Of a DNA stretch of 13,724 bases, positions 6,794-13,724 are shown in pieces. The translations under genes were made by a program, and so were the position numbers. The DNA lies in contig JASLJB010000296.1 in assembly GCA_030152605.1 (NCBI GenBank), forward strand, positions 1 through 13,724. Direction: 5' to 3'. The DNA is from Acinetobacter sp. (GTDB lineage: Bacteria; Pseudomonadota; Gammaproteobacteria; Pseudomonadales; Moraxellaceae). Numbering within the stretch: position 1 is the stretch's first letter; each line of letters opens with the position of its first letter. The notes under the pieces were generated by a model. The model did not search any database. It was not told the DNA's origin and worked only from the letters and a program-made list of their open reading frames with translations.

Positions 6794-8455
6794 TTAGCCA
6801 CCAATTTTACGATATTTTTTGCCTTTCTGATCAACGTCATCACCTAAACGTTCGCGACGATAGGTTTCGTACTCGTTGTAGTTACCAGCAAAGAATTCAG
6901 GCTGTTCATTTTCAAATGACAAAATATGCGTTGCAATACGGTCCAAGAACCAGCGGTCATGCGAAACCACCATCACGGTGCCTGGGAAGACCAAAATCGC
7001 ATCTTCAAGCGCACGTAAAGTTTCGATATCCAAGTCGTTTGATGGCTCATCGAGTAAGATTACGTTAGCGCCCAACTGTAGGATTTTAGCCAATTGCAGA
7101 CGGTTACGTTCACCACCAGACAACTCACCGACACGTTTTTGCTGATCAGAGCCTTTAAAGTTAAAGCGACCGATATAGGCACGTGATGGAATTTCATAGT
7201 CGCCGACTTTGAGGATATCCAAGCCGCCAGAGACTTCTTCCCATACGGTTTTGCTGTTGTCGAGCGTGTCACGGATCTGACCCACGTAAGCCACTTTAAC
7301 CGACTCACCCAAAGTCATCACACCGCTATCCGGTTGTTGCTCGCCAGTCATCATACGGAAGAGTGTGGTTTTACCCGCACCATTCGGACCCACAATACCC
7401 ACGATCGCTGTCGGTGGTACGGTGAAAGAAAGGTTTTCGTATAACACGCGACCATCAAATGATTTACTGATGTTCTCCACTTCAACCACTTTGTTGCCCA
7501 AACGTGGACCAGGTGGGATATAAATCTCTGAAGTTTCGTTACGTTGTTGGAATTCTCGAGAGTTCAACTCTTCAAAACGTTCCATACGTGCTTTGTTTTT
7601 CTTTTGCTGACCCTTGGCATTGGAACGAACCCATTCCAATTCTTTTTTCAAGGCTTTGGCAAAAGATTCTTCTTGCTTGTTTTCTTGTTCTAAGCGGGCA
7701 TTTTTCTGCTCTAACCAAGACGAGTAGTTGCCTTGATAAGGAATACCATGTCCACGGTCAAGCTCCAAGATCCACTCGGCAACGTTATCCAAGAAATAAC
7801 GGTCATGCGTGATCGCCACGATGGTGCCAGGGAAATCTTTCAAGAAACGTTCCAACCAGGTCACGGACTCAGCGTCCAAATGGTTAGTTGGTTCGTCGAG
7901 CAACAACATGTCTGGTTTAGATAGCAATAAACGACACAGTGCAACACGGCGACGTTCACCACCCGACAACTTAGATACGTCTGCATCCCAAGCCGGAAGG
8001 TTTAAGGCACCTGCCGCTTGTTCAAGTTGGTTGTTGAGGTTATGTGCATCCCAAGCATGAATAATGGCTTCTAGCTTTTCTTGCTCTTTGGCCAAAGCAT
8101 CAAAGTCTGCATCTTCAGCCGCATATTCAGCGAAAACTTCATCCAAACGTGCCAAAGCATCTAAAGGTTCGCGTAAACCATCTTCAACGTTACCGCGAAC
8201 ATCTTTGCTGTCATCTAAAGGCGGTTCTTGTTCGAGATAACCGATCTTAATACCCGGTTGCGCGCGCGCTTCACCCGAGAAGTCTTTATCTACGCCAGCC
8301 ATGATGCGTAGCAAGGTGGACTTACCGGCACCGTTTAAACCGAGCACACCAATTTTTGCGCCGGGGAAAAATGATAAAGAGATGTCCTTCAGGATCTCAC
8401 GCTTCGGTGGGACCATCTTTGACACACGATTCATCGTGTAAATGTATTGGGCCAC
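6794..8455 (-). CDS. ettA: Energy-dependent translational throttle protein EttA (ABC-F)
   Basis: ABC-F family ATPase that binds the ribosomal E site and gates early elongation according to ATP/ADP level; cytoplasmic, no membrane segment. 553 residues, against 555 in E. coli. The first ABC domain has Walker A GLNGAGKST at 39-47, signature LSGGERRR and Walker B LLLLDEPTNHLD with the catalytic Glu. An arm segment lies around residues 95-140. A charged linker helix rich in E, K and Q (about 240-310, the P-site tRNA interaction motif) joins the second ABC domain, which has GPNGAGKTT, LSGGERNR and ILLDEPSNDLD. Both ATP sites look intact. I chose GTG at 8455, since GAGGAG is 6 nt upstream and the product then starts MAQYIYTMNRVSK as in relatives; the TTG at 8473 would lie before that site. 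It is monocistronic between its own promoter and terminator. Confidence 0.96.
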   Translation of the reverse strand: MAQYIYTMNRVSKMVPPKREILKDISLSFFPGAKIGVLGLNGAGKSTLLRIMAGVDKDFSGEARAQPGIKIGYLEQEPPLDDSKDVRGNVEDGLREPLDALARLDEVFAEYAAEDADFDALAKEQEKLEAIIHAWDAHNLNNQLEQAAGALNLPAWDADVSKLSGGERRRVALCRLLLSKPDMLLLDEPTNHLDAESVTWLERFLKDFPGTIVAITHDRYFLDNVAEWILELDRGHGIPYQGNYSSWLEQKNARLEQENKQEESFAKALKKELEWVRSNAKGQQKKNKARMERFEELNSREFQQRNETSEIYIPPGPRLGNKVVEVENISKSFDGRVLYENLSFTVPPTAIVGIVGPNGAGKTTLFRMMTGEQQPDSGVMTLGESVKVAYVGQIRDTLDNSKTVWEEVSGGLDILKVGDYEIPSRAYIGRFNFKGSDQQKRVGELSGGERNRLQLAKILQLGANVILLDEPSNDLDIETLRALEDAILVFPGTVMVVSHDRWFLDRIATHILSFENEQPEFFAGNYNEYETYRRERLGDDVDQKGKKYRKIGG

Positions 8456-8510
8456 GTAGGACTCCTCAATCAAAAATCAAAACATCGCAAATGCGAAAAA
8501 TATCTCGGAC

Positions 8511-8516
8511 ATTATA
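8511..8516 (-). promoter_or_regulatory. -10 element of the ettA promoter
   Basis: A perfect TATAAT on the minus strand, about 56 nt before the GTG of ettA. No good -35 hexamer stands 16-18 nt upstream; that stretch is T-rich. The transcribed leader would include the small palindrome TCGCAAATGCGA at 8485-8496. Confidence 0.6.
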
Positions 8517-8671
8517 CGATGAAAGCACTGAAAAAATAAGGCGTTTAATTTTTATCTGCATGCAGCACTAATCGGCAGATTTCATACATAAAATCAAGCA
8601 CCCTCAACCCTAGCTAAGTTACAACTCAGATCAAGATTCGATTTGCTGCTCTAGTAAAGACTCAATTTTCA

Positions 8672-8726
8672 AAAGCTAAAAACTCATATCTATTTTAGGT
8701 ATAAAGGTCGTAGTTTTTTTAGCTTT
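8672..8726. repeat. 11-bp inverted repeat upstream of metY
   Basis: AAAGCTAAAAA at 8672-8682 and its exact reverse complement at 8716-8726, separated by 33 nt. The right arm overlaps the proposed metY -35 position. It could be a pair of regulator half-sites or a chance product of AT-rich DNA. Confidence 0.6.
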
Positions 8727-8751
8727 CATTCATAAGTAAAAATGCTAAACT
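8723..8751 (+). promoter_or_regulatory. Probable metY promoter
   Basis: An extended -10, TGCTAAACT, with the hexamer at 8746-8751. A weak -35 (CTTTCA, 8723-8728) lies 17 bp upstream. Transcription would begin near 8758 and leave a leader of about 27 nt before the ATG at 8785, which also argues against the upstream ATG at 8761 as start. Confidence 0.4.
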
Positions 8752-8784
8752 CGCTTAATAATGAAATACATAGATGATGGAATC

Positions 8785-10062
8785 ATGACATACAAAGACG
8801 AAACACTCGCCATACATGCAGGATATAGCCCTGAGCCAACCACCAAATCGGTTGCTGTGCCAATTTACCAAACGACTTCTTATGCTTTTGATGATACCCA
8901 GCATGGTGCTGATTTATTTGACTTAAAAGTCCAAGGCAATATTTACACCCGTATCATGAACCCGACCACTGCGGTACTCGAACAACGTATCGCAGCCTTA
9001 GAGGGTGGCATCGGCGCACTGGCACTGGCTTCAGGTATGTCTGCCATCACCTATGCCATCCAAACCATCACCGAAGCGGGTGACAACATCGCATCGGTAT
9101 CGACCCTTTACGGCGGTAGCTACAACTTATTTGCACATACCTTACCGAAACAAGGCATTGAAGTACGCTTCTTTGACTATCAAGATCCTGAAGCACTACG
9201 CGGCCTGATTGATGACAAAACCAAACTGGTATTTGTTGAGTCGATTGGTAATCCACTCGGCAATATCATCGATCTCGAAGCCATCGCCAAAATCGCGCAT
9301 GAATATGGTGTGCCCGTGGTGGTGGACAACACCGTCGCAACACCTGCGCTGCTAAAACCCTTTGAATTTGGTGCGGATATCGTGGTGCATTCATTGACCA
9401 AATATATCGGCGGTCACGGTAACAGCATCGGCGGTGCCATCGTCGACAGCGGTAAATTCCCATGGGGCGAGCACAAAGAACGCTTTAAAGTCTTAAACAC
9501 CCCAGATCCAAGCTATCACGGCGTTAACTATGTTGAAGCGCTTGGGCCTGCGGCCTATATCGCACGTGCCCGCGTGGTGCCATTACGCAATACCGGTGCC
9601 GCAATCAGCCCACTCAGCGTATTCCTCATCCTGCAAGGTCTTGAAACCTTGAATATCCGTATGGAACGTCACACGGAGAATGCGCAGAAAGTTGCTGAAT
9701 ACCTAAAAGCGCATCCAAAAGTAAAATGGGTGAACTATGCGGGTTTGAAAGATCATCCACAGCATGCTTTAGCGCAGAAATATGTCAAAGGCAAACCATC
9801 GGCGATTCTGTCCTTTGGCGTTGAAGATGGCCGCGAAGGTGGTACACGCTTTATTGATGCTTTGCAGTTGTTTACTCGTTTGGTCAACATCGGCGATGCG
9901 AAAAGTTTGGCTTGCCACCCAGCCACCACCACACATCGTCAGCTGAATGAAGATGAGCTCAAAGCCGCAGGCGTCAGCATCGACATGGTGCGCCTCTCGA
10001 TCGGCATCGAGCATATCGATGACCTCTTGGCAGATCTAGAGCAGGCATTAGCAGCAGTTTAA
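8785..10062 (+). CDS. metY: O-acetylhomoserine sulfhydrylase (MetY)
   Basis: PLP enzyme of the Cys/Met metabolism family, cytoplasmic. It makes homocysteine from O-acetylhomoserine and sulfide, the direct sulfhydrylation route to methionine. 425 residues, normal for MetY and longer than the roughly 390 of MetB or MetC. Visible motifs are YTRIMNPTT near 54-62 (phosphate-binding Tyr and Arg), ASGMSA near 82-87, the PLP-contacting Asp181 in VVVDNT, and the Schiff-base Lys206 in HSLTKYIGGHG. The family end motif SLACHPATTTH and RLSIGIEHIDDL are also present. I chose ATG 8785 (MTYKDETLAIHAGYS), the usual N-terminus. The in-frame ATG at 8761 adds eight atypical residues and has no ribosome binding site. 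A related activity such as methionine gamma-lyase is less likely given the length. Confidence 0.93.
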   Translation: MTYKDETLAIHAGYSPEPTTKSVAVPIYQTTSYAFDDTQHGADLFDLKVQGNIYTRIMNPTTAVLEQRIAALEGGIGALALASGMSAITYAIQTITEAGDNIASVSTLYGGSYNLFAHTLPKQGIEVRFFDYQDPEALRGLIDDKTKLVFVESIGNPLGNIIDLEAIAKIAHEYGVPVVVDNTVATPALLKPFEFGADIVVHSLTKYIGGHGNSIGGAIVDSGKFPWGEHKERFKVLNTPDPSYHGVNYVEALGPAAYIARARVVPLRNTGAAISPLSVFLILQGLETLNIRMERHTENAQKVAEYLKAHPKVKWVNYAGLKDHPQHALAQKYVKGKPSAILSFGVEDGREGGTRFIDALQLFTRLVNIGDAKSLACHPATTTHRQLNEDELKAAGVSIDMVRLSIGIEHIDDLLADLEQALAAV

Positions 10063-10064
10063 GA

Positions 10065-10187
10065 CCTCACCCAGCCCTCTCCTTAAAAAAGAGAGGGTAT
10101 TTGGCCTCAGCCAGCCCTCTCCTTAAAAAGAGAGGGTATTTGGCCTTATTCCGACCTTCTCCCTTTGGGAGAAGGCTTGGATGAGGG
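10065..10187. repeat. REP-like palindrome cluster
   Basis: Two near-identical direct repeats (10065-10104 and 10105-10143) each hold the hairpin arms CCCTCTC and GAGAGGG. A third, diverged element (10144-10187) has a 9-bp stem, CCTTCTCCC with GGGAGAAGG, around TTT. The outermost ends of the cluster, CCTCACCCA and TGGATGAGG, are also nearly complementary. The pattern resembles the small CCCTC...GAGGG extragenic palindromes scattered in many bacterial genomes. It starts 2 nt after the metY stop and may stabilise or end that mRNA, though no T run follows. Confidence 0.85.
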
Positions 10188-10401
10188 CAATAAAACCCCT
10201 AACTAAAGAACACAAAACTTATATTACAAATAGAGCTTTTGCTCTAAAAAATATTTTTAAATTCATATGCTTAGTCCTAGCATTTTTCCTAATATTCGCT
10301 ATTATTTTATAGGCAAGTTTAACTGTCTTTTGCATTAAAGATATATACTTTAAATAAATATTATAGATCAATAATTTAGTTTCATTCATCAGGGATTTTA
10401 T
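10188..10401. other. AT-rich leader region of acr1
   Basis: Strongly AT-rich non-coding stretch. It includes a small hairpin, TAGAGC-TTTT-GCTCTA (10231-10246), without a T run on either strand, and the proposed acr1 promoter. No convincing ORF. Confidence 0.6.
10319..10347 (+). promoter_or_regulatory. Possible acr1 promoter
   Basis: TTAACT (10319-10324), a 17-bp spacer, then TATATA (10342-10347). Each hexamer matches the consensus at four of six positions. In DNA this AT-rich other placements are possible. Confidence 0.3.
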
Positions 10402-11289
10402 ATGAATCATAAACTAGAGCAACTTTTCAAAGCAAAGGTTCAAAACAAAGTCGCACTGATTACCGGTGCATCGAGTGGGATTGGCTTAACCGTCGCAAAA
10501 AAATTAGCTGCTGAAGGCGCGCATGTTTTATTGGTCGCGAGGACCCAAGAAACCCTAGAACAAGTTCAAGCGGAAATCCAAGCCGAAGGTGGCCAGGCCT
10601 CTATTTTCCCCTGCGACCTTAATGACATGAACGCGATTGATGAGGTATCCAAAAAGATTTTGGACTCCGTCGATCATATCGATTTCCTGATCAACAATGC
10701 CGGCCGCTCGATTCGCCGTGCGGTACATGAATCTGTCGATCGTTTTCATGACTTTGAACGGACCATGCAGCTCAACTACTTTGGTGCAGTGCGTATGGTG
10801 TTGAATGTGTTACCCCACATGATGAAACGTCGTGATGGTCATATCATCAACATCAGCTCGATCGGTGTACTTGCCAACGCGACCCGCTTCTCCGCTTATG
10901 TCGCCTCCAAGGCCGCCCTGGATGCTTTTAGTCGCTGTCTCTCTGCTGAAGTACATTCGCATAAGATTGCGATCACCTCGGTCTATATGCCATTGGTGCG
11001 TACGCCAATGATTGCACCGACCAAGATTTACAACTATGTGCCGACCCTTTCACCTGAGCAAGCTGCGGATCTAATCGCCTATGCCATCGTGAAACGTCCA
11101 AAGAAAGTCGCCACCAACTTGGGACGCTTGGCCTCGATCACCTACTCGATCGCGCCGGGCATCAACAACAAACTGATGTCTATCGGTTATAACCTATTCC
11201 CAAGTTCGACCGCATCGGTTGGCGAGCCACAGAAATTAAATCTGGTACAACGCGCCTATGCACGCCTGTTCCCGGGTGAACACTGGTAA
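10402..11289 (+). CDS. acr1: Fatty acyl-CoA reductase Acr1 (SDR family)
   Basis: Short-chain dehydrogenase/reductase, 295 residues, recognised from memory as close to Acr1 of Acinetobacter baylyi, which has the same length and the same C-terminal RAYARLFPGEHW. Acr1 reduces long-chain fatty acyl-CoA to the fatty aldehyde with NADPH; the aldehyde goes on to fatty alcohol and wax esters. The cofactor motif TGASSGIG is at 21-28, NNAG at 98-101, Asn125 in QLNYFG, Ser152/153 in NISS, and the catalytic YVASK has Tyr166 and Lys170. The chain extends beyond the classical SDR core with a roughly 60-residue tail (LGRLASITYSIAPGINNKLM) that is part of the Acr1 pattern. AGGGA lies 7 nt before the ATG. The gene stands alone between the AT-rich leader and a strong terminator; no wax synthase gene lies in the window. 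Confidence 0.9.
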   Translation: MNHKLEQLFKAKVQNKVALITGASSGIGLTVAKKLAAEGAHVLLVARTQETLEQVQAEIQAEGGQASIFPCDLNDMNAIDEVSKKILDSVDHIDFLINNAGRSIRRAVHESVDRFHDFERTMQLNYFGAVRMVLNVLPHMMKRRDGHIINISSIGVLANATRFSAYVASKAALDAFSRCLSAEVHSHKIAITSVYMPLVRTPMIAPTKIYNYVPTLSPEQAADLIAYAIVKRPKKVATNLGRLASITYSIAPGINNKLMSIGYNLFPSSTASVGEPQKLNLVQRAYARLFPGEHW

Positions 11290-11303
11290 GTTGAATTAGG
11301 CAT

Positions 11304-11341
11304 AAAAAAAACCTCCCAGTTGACACTGGGAGGTTTTTTTA
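11304..11341. terminator. Bidirectional terminator between acr1 and tex
   Basis: A perfect 10-bp stem (11311-11320 with 11325-11334) around a TGAC loop, with an A run before and a T run after. On either strand it reads as a hairpin followed by about seven T. It lies 15 nt after the acr1 stop and 16 nt beyond the tex stop, serving both convergent genes. Confidence 0.95.
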
Positions 11342-11356
11342 TCGCAAGATCTGCGC

Positions 11357-13724
11357 TTATTTCGAGCCTTTGATCCCTGCTTGTAGCAACAACTCACCAA
11401 AACCACCGATTTTGGTTTCTTGTGCTTTGGTCGTTTGTGGCTTGTGATGACGCTGTGGACGATCGCCTTGACCTTGTGGACGAGCACCTTGCGCTGGACG
11501 TTTGCCTTGTGGCTTACGTGGATCAGGGCGCGCTTCGCCATTGCTGTCACGGTTGTCACGGCGTGGCTGACGTGCAGGTTTGGCTGCTGCCGCACCTTCA
11601 GGACGCATCGACAAATTGACACGATGACGTTCAGCATCCACTTGAATCACACGCACTTGTACGATTTGACCAGGCTTGACCACTTTGTGTGGATCAGACA
11701 CAAATTCATTCGCCAATTCAGAAATATGAATTAAGCCGTCTTGATGCACACCGATATCGACAAAGGCACCGAAGTTGGTCACGTTGGTGATCACACCTTC
11801 AAGCTGTAAGCCTTCAGTCAATTGGGATACTTCAGTAATATCTTCGCGGAACTTAGCAGTACGGAACTCAGGACGTGGATCACGACCCGGTTTGTCCAAC
11901 TCACTCAATACGTCTTGAACAGTCGGTAGACCGAAGCTGTCATCGACGAATTCTTCAGCATTGACCTGACGGATGATTTCGCTATTGCCGATGATGTCTT
12001 TGACCGTGGTGCCTTTGGCCGTCACGATTTTTTCAACCAAAGCATAACTTTCAGGGTGAACAGCAGATGCATCTAAAGGCTCTACGCCTTCAAGTACACG
12101 CAAGAAACCTGCGGCTTGTTCAAAAGTACGCTCGCCAAGGCGTGGTACATTTTTCAAGGCTTGACGGTTGTCAAAACGGCCATTTTCTTTACGGTATTCA
12201 ACGATTTGTTGTGCGATCGCTTTGTTGAGACCCGCGATGTAACCCAAGATTGCAGACGATGCAGTATTCACATCTACCCCCACGGCGTTCACACAGTCTT
12301 CAACCACAGCATCCAAAGTCTTGGCCAAGCCGGTTTGGTTGACATCGTGTTGGTATTGACCCACACCGATCGACTTAGGATCGATTTTCACCAATTCAGC
12401 CAATGGATCTTGCAAGCGACGTGCAATCGACACGGCACCACGGATCGCCACATCCAGCTCAGGCAGTTCAGCCGAAGCCAATTCTGAAGCTGAATACACA
12501 GAAGCACCCGCTTCGCTCACCGTCACACGTGTCAATTTCAGATCACTGTTGGCGGTCATCATTTCAGCCACCAAGGCTTCAGTTTCACGACTCGCAGTAC
12601 CGTTGCCGATCGCGATCAGATCCACATTGAATTCTTTGCATAGACGTGCCAATTCTGCAATTGAACCCGCTTTGTCATCTTTCGGTGCAAATGGATACAC
12701 CGTGCTATGCGCAACCACATCACCCGATGCATTGACCACAGCCAATTTAACGCCGGTACGGATACCAGGATCGACACCCAATGTGCAGCGTGCGCCTGCA
12801 GGTGCAGAAAGTAACAAATGACGTAGATTTTCAGCAAAGACTTGCATCGCCTCTGCTTCAGCAGTTAAGCGTTTTTCAGTTAACAATGAATGCTCAATGC
12901 TTGGACGAACTTTGGCAGCCCAGAACAATTTTGCACTTTGTTTTAAATAGTCTTGGCGTGCTTGTGGTTGAACTTGATCCAAATTGAATTCAGTTTCAAT
13001 ACGTGCCAATGCCGGTGCATCTTCGCCATCCACTTTAAGACCCAATACGTTTTCTTGGCGACCGCGTAGCATGGCCAATAAACGATGTGAAGGTACTTTG
13101 TTGAGATTTTCAGAAAAATCAAAATAGTCGCGGAATTTTTTACCGACTTCTTTTTTCTCTTCACTGGCAACCAAGCTTTTCAACACTGCAGTTTTTGCAA
13201 AGTTAGCTTTGAGTTCAGTGGTGAGTGCAATATTTTGTGCCCAGTCATCGATGAGGATATGTTGGATCGCATCCAACTGAGTCTCAAGATCTGGGTAGTC
13301 TTCGTGGCTAAACCCGGCCAATGCCGCTTGTGGCTCGATCTCTTGGCTTAGGATTTGTTCAGCAATCGGGCCTAGACCAGCTTCTCTGGCTTTGAATGAT
13401 TTACTAGTTCGTTTTGGACGATACGGTGCGTAAATTTCTTCTAAAGCATTTTTGGTTGCAGCAGCATTCACGCGCGTCAATAAATCGTCCGACAATTTAT
13501 CTTGCTCTTTGAGTGATTCGATCACTTTCTCTCGGCGCTCAAATAAATCACGTAAATACGTTAAACGCGTATCAAGTTGGCGCAACTGCGTGTCGTCTAA
13601 ACCTTGGGTTACTTCTTTACGGTAACGTGCGATAAATGGAACACTGGCACCTTCATCAATCAATTTGATGGCAGCTTCTACTTGGTTTGGACGTGCGGCA
13701 AGCTCACTTGCCAACTGCTGAACT
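11357..13724 (-). CDS. tex: Tex RNA-binding transcription accessory protein, 5' end beyond window
   Basis: Tex (YhgF family), a cytoplasmic S1-domain nucleic-acid-binding protein that influences transcription. 788 residues are visible to the stop; E. coli Tex has 773, and the first visible residues, VQQLASELAARPNQ, align near its start, so only a few are missing. The TTG at 13714 is internal, not the start. In order: helical Tex N-domain with VPFIARYRKE, YqgF/RuvC-like domain (LGVDPGIRTG near 315-325), helix-hairpin-helix region (NTASSAILGYIAGL, NVPRLG), then the S1 domain (about 636-706: EGVITNVTNFGAFVDIG, GLIHISEL). The basic low-complexity tail (708-788, rich in R, P, Q and G) ends in GGFGELLLQAGIKGSK; such tails are normal in Tex. 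It converges with acr1 at a shared terminator. Confidence 0.96.
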   Translation of the reverse strand, partial: VQQLASELAARPNQVEAAIKLIDEGASVPFIARYRKEVTQGLDDTQLRQLDTRLTYLRDLFERREKVIESLKEQDKLSDDLLTRVNAAATKNALEEIYAPYRPKRTSKSFKAREAGLGPIAEQILSQEIEPQAALAGFSHEDYPDLETQLDAIQHILIDDWAQNIALTTELKANFAKTAVLKSLVASEEKKEVGKKFRDYFDFSENLNKVPSHRLLAMLRGRQENVLGLKVDGEDAPALARIETEFNLDQVQPQARQDYLKQSAKLFWAAKVRPSIEHSLLTEKRLTAEAEAMQVFAENLRHLLLSAPAGARCTLGVDPGIRTGVKLAVVNASGDVVAHSTVYPFAPKDDKAGSIAELARLCKEFNVDLIAIGNGTASRETEALVAEMMTANSDLKLTRVTVSEAGASVYSASELASAELPELDVAIRGAVSIARRLQDPLAELVKIDPKSIGVGQYQHDVNQTGLAKTLDAVVEDCVNAVGVDVNTASSAILGYIAGLNKAIAQQIVEYRKENGRFDNRQALKNVPRLGERTFEQAAGFLRVLEGVEPLDASAVHPESYALVEKIVTAKGTTVKDIIGNSEIIRQVNAEEFVDDSFGLPTVQDVLSELDKPGRDPRPEFRTAKFREDITEVSQLTEGLQLEGVITNVTNFGAFVDIGVHQDGLIHISELANEFVSDPHKVVKPGQIVQVRVIQVDAERHRVNLSMRPEGAAAAKPARQPRRDNRDSNGEARPDPRKPQGKRPAQGARPQGQGDRPQRHHKPQTTKAQETKIGGFGELLLQAGIKGSK

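Larger units (their letters stand above)
8456..8784. other. Divergent intergenic region ettA/metY
   Basis: 329 bp without a convincing gene. It contains the ettA ribosome binding site (8462-8467), the ettA -10 box, an 11-bp inverted repeat (8672-8682 with 8716-8726) and the probable metY promoter. The stretch 8540-8670 is AT-rich, and I see no further motif in it. Confidence 0.7.

Noticed and set aside
8761..8784. Upstream in-frame ATG for metY at 8761
   Set aside because: No ribosome binding site, it would lie almost at the predicted transcription start, and the extra residues are not part of the usual MetY N-terminus.
10231..10246. TAGAGC-TTTT-GCTCTA hairpin as a terminator for metY
   Set aside because: Only a 6-bp stem and no T run downstream on either strand.
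8724..10389. TTTCATTCAT shared by the metY upstream (8724-8733) and acr1 upstream (10380-10389) regions, as a common regulator site
   Set aside because: A single 10-bp AT-rich match at different distances from the two starts; likely chance.

Overview
The window looks like a chromosomal segment from an Acinetobacter-type gammaproteobacterium. The strongest clue is the gene at 10402-11289, whose 295-residue product I recognise from memory as the fatty acyl-CoA reductase Acr1 of wax-ester-making Acinetobacter. The PilV-PilW-PilX-PilY1 set and the MetY, EttA and Tex sequences fit the same group. No database search was possible, so family assignments rest on motifs and recall.

Left part, minus strand (1-6559): a compact minor-pilin operon read right to left, pilV - pilW - pilX - pilY1, with gaps or overlaps of only a few bases. 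These proteins would form the tip complex of a type IV pilus used for adhesion, twitching and DNA uptake. pilY1 runs off the left edge after at least 1345 codons, probably lacking only its last few residues. Its C-terminal propeller domain carries an unusual insertion of about 200 residues that is rich in glutamine and contains a 14-residue motif repeated three times, encoded by near-identical 42-bp units. PilW carries a smaller glutamine-rich insertion near its C-terminus. A 22-codon ORF with a good ribosome binding site overlaps the pilV start (TGATG). No fimT/fimU-like gene precedes pilV.

Centre: ettA (6794-8455, minus), a ribosome-associated ABC-F ATPase, ends at a strong terminator that separates it from the pilus operon. 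A 329-bp divergent region (8456-8784) holds the ettA promoter, an 11-bp inverted repeat and a probable metY promoter. metY (8785-10062, plus) encodes O-acetylhomoserine sulfhydrylase for methionine synthesis. A cluster of REP-like palindromes (10065-10187) and an AT-rich leader separate it from acr1.

Right part: acr1 (plus) and tex (minus, cut at its 5' end by the window edge) converge on one shared bidirectional terminator at 11304-11341. No tRNA, rRNA, CRISPR, transposase or phage gene was seen. The most unusual item is the repeat-bearing glutamine-rich insertion in PilY1, together with its smaller counterpart in PilW.
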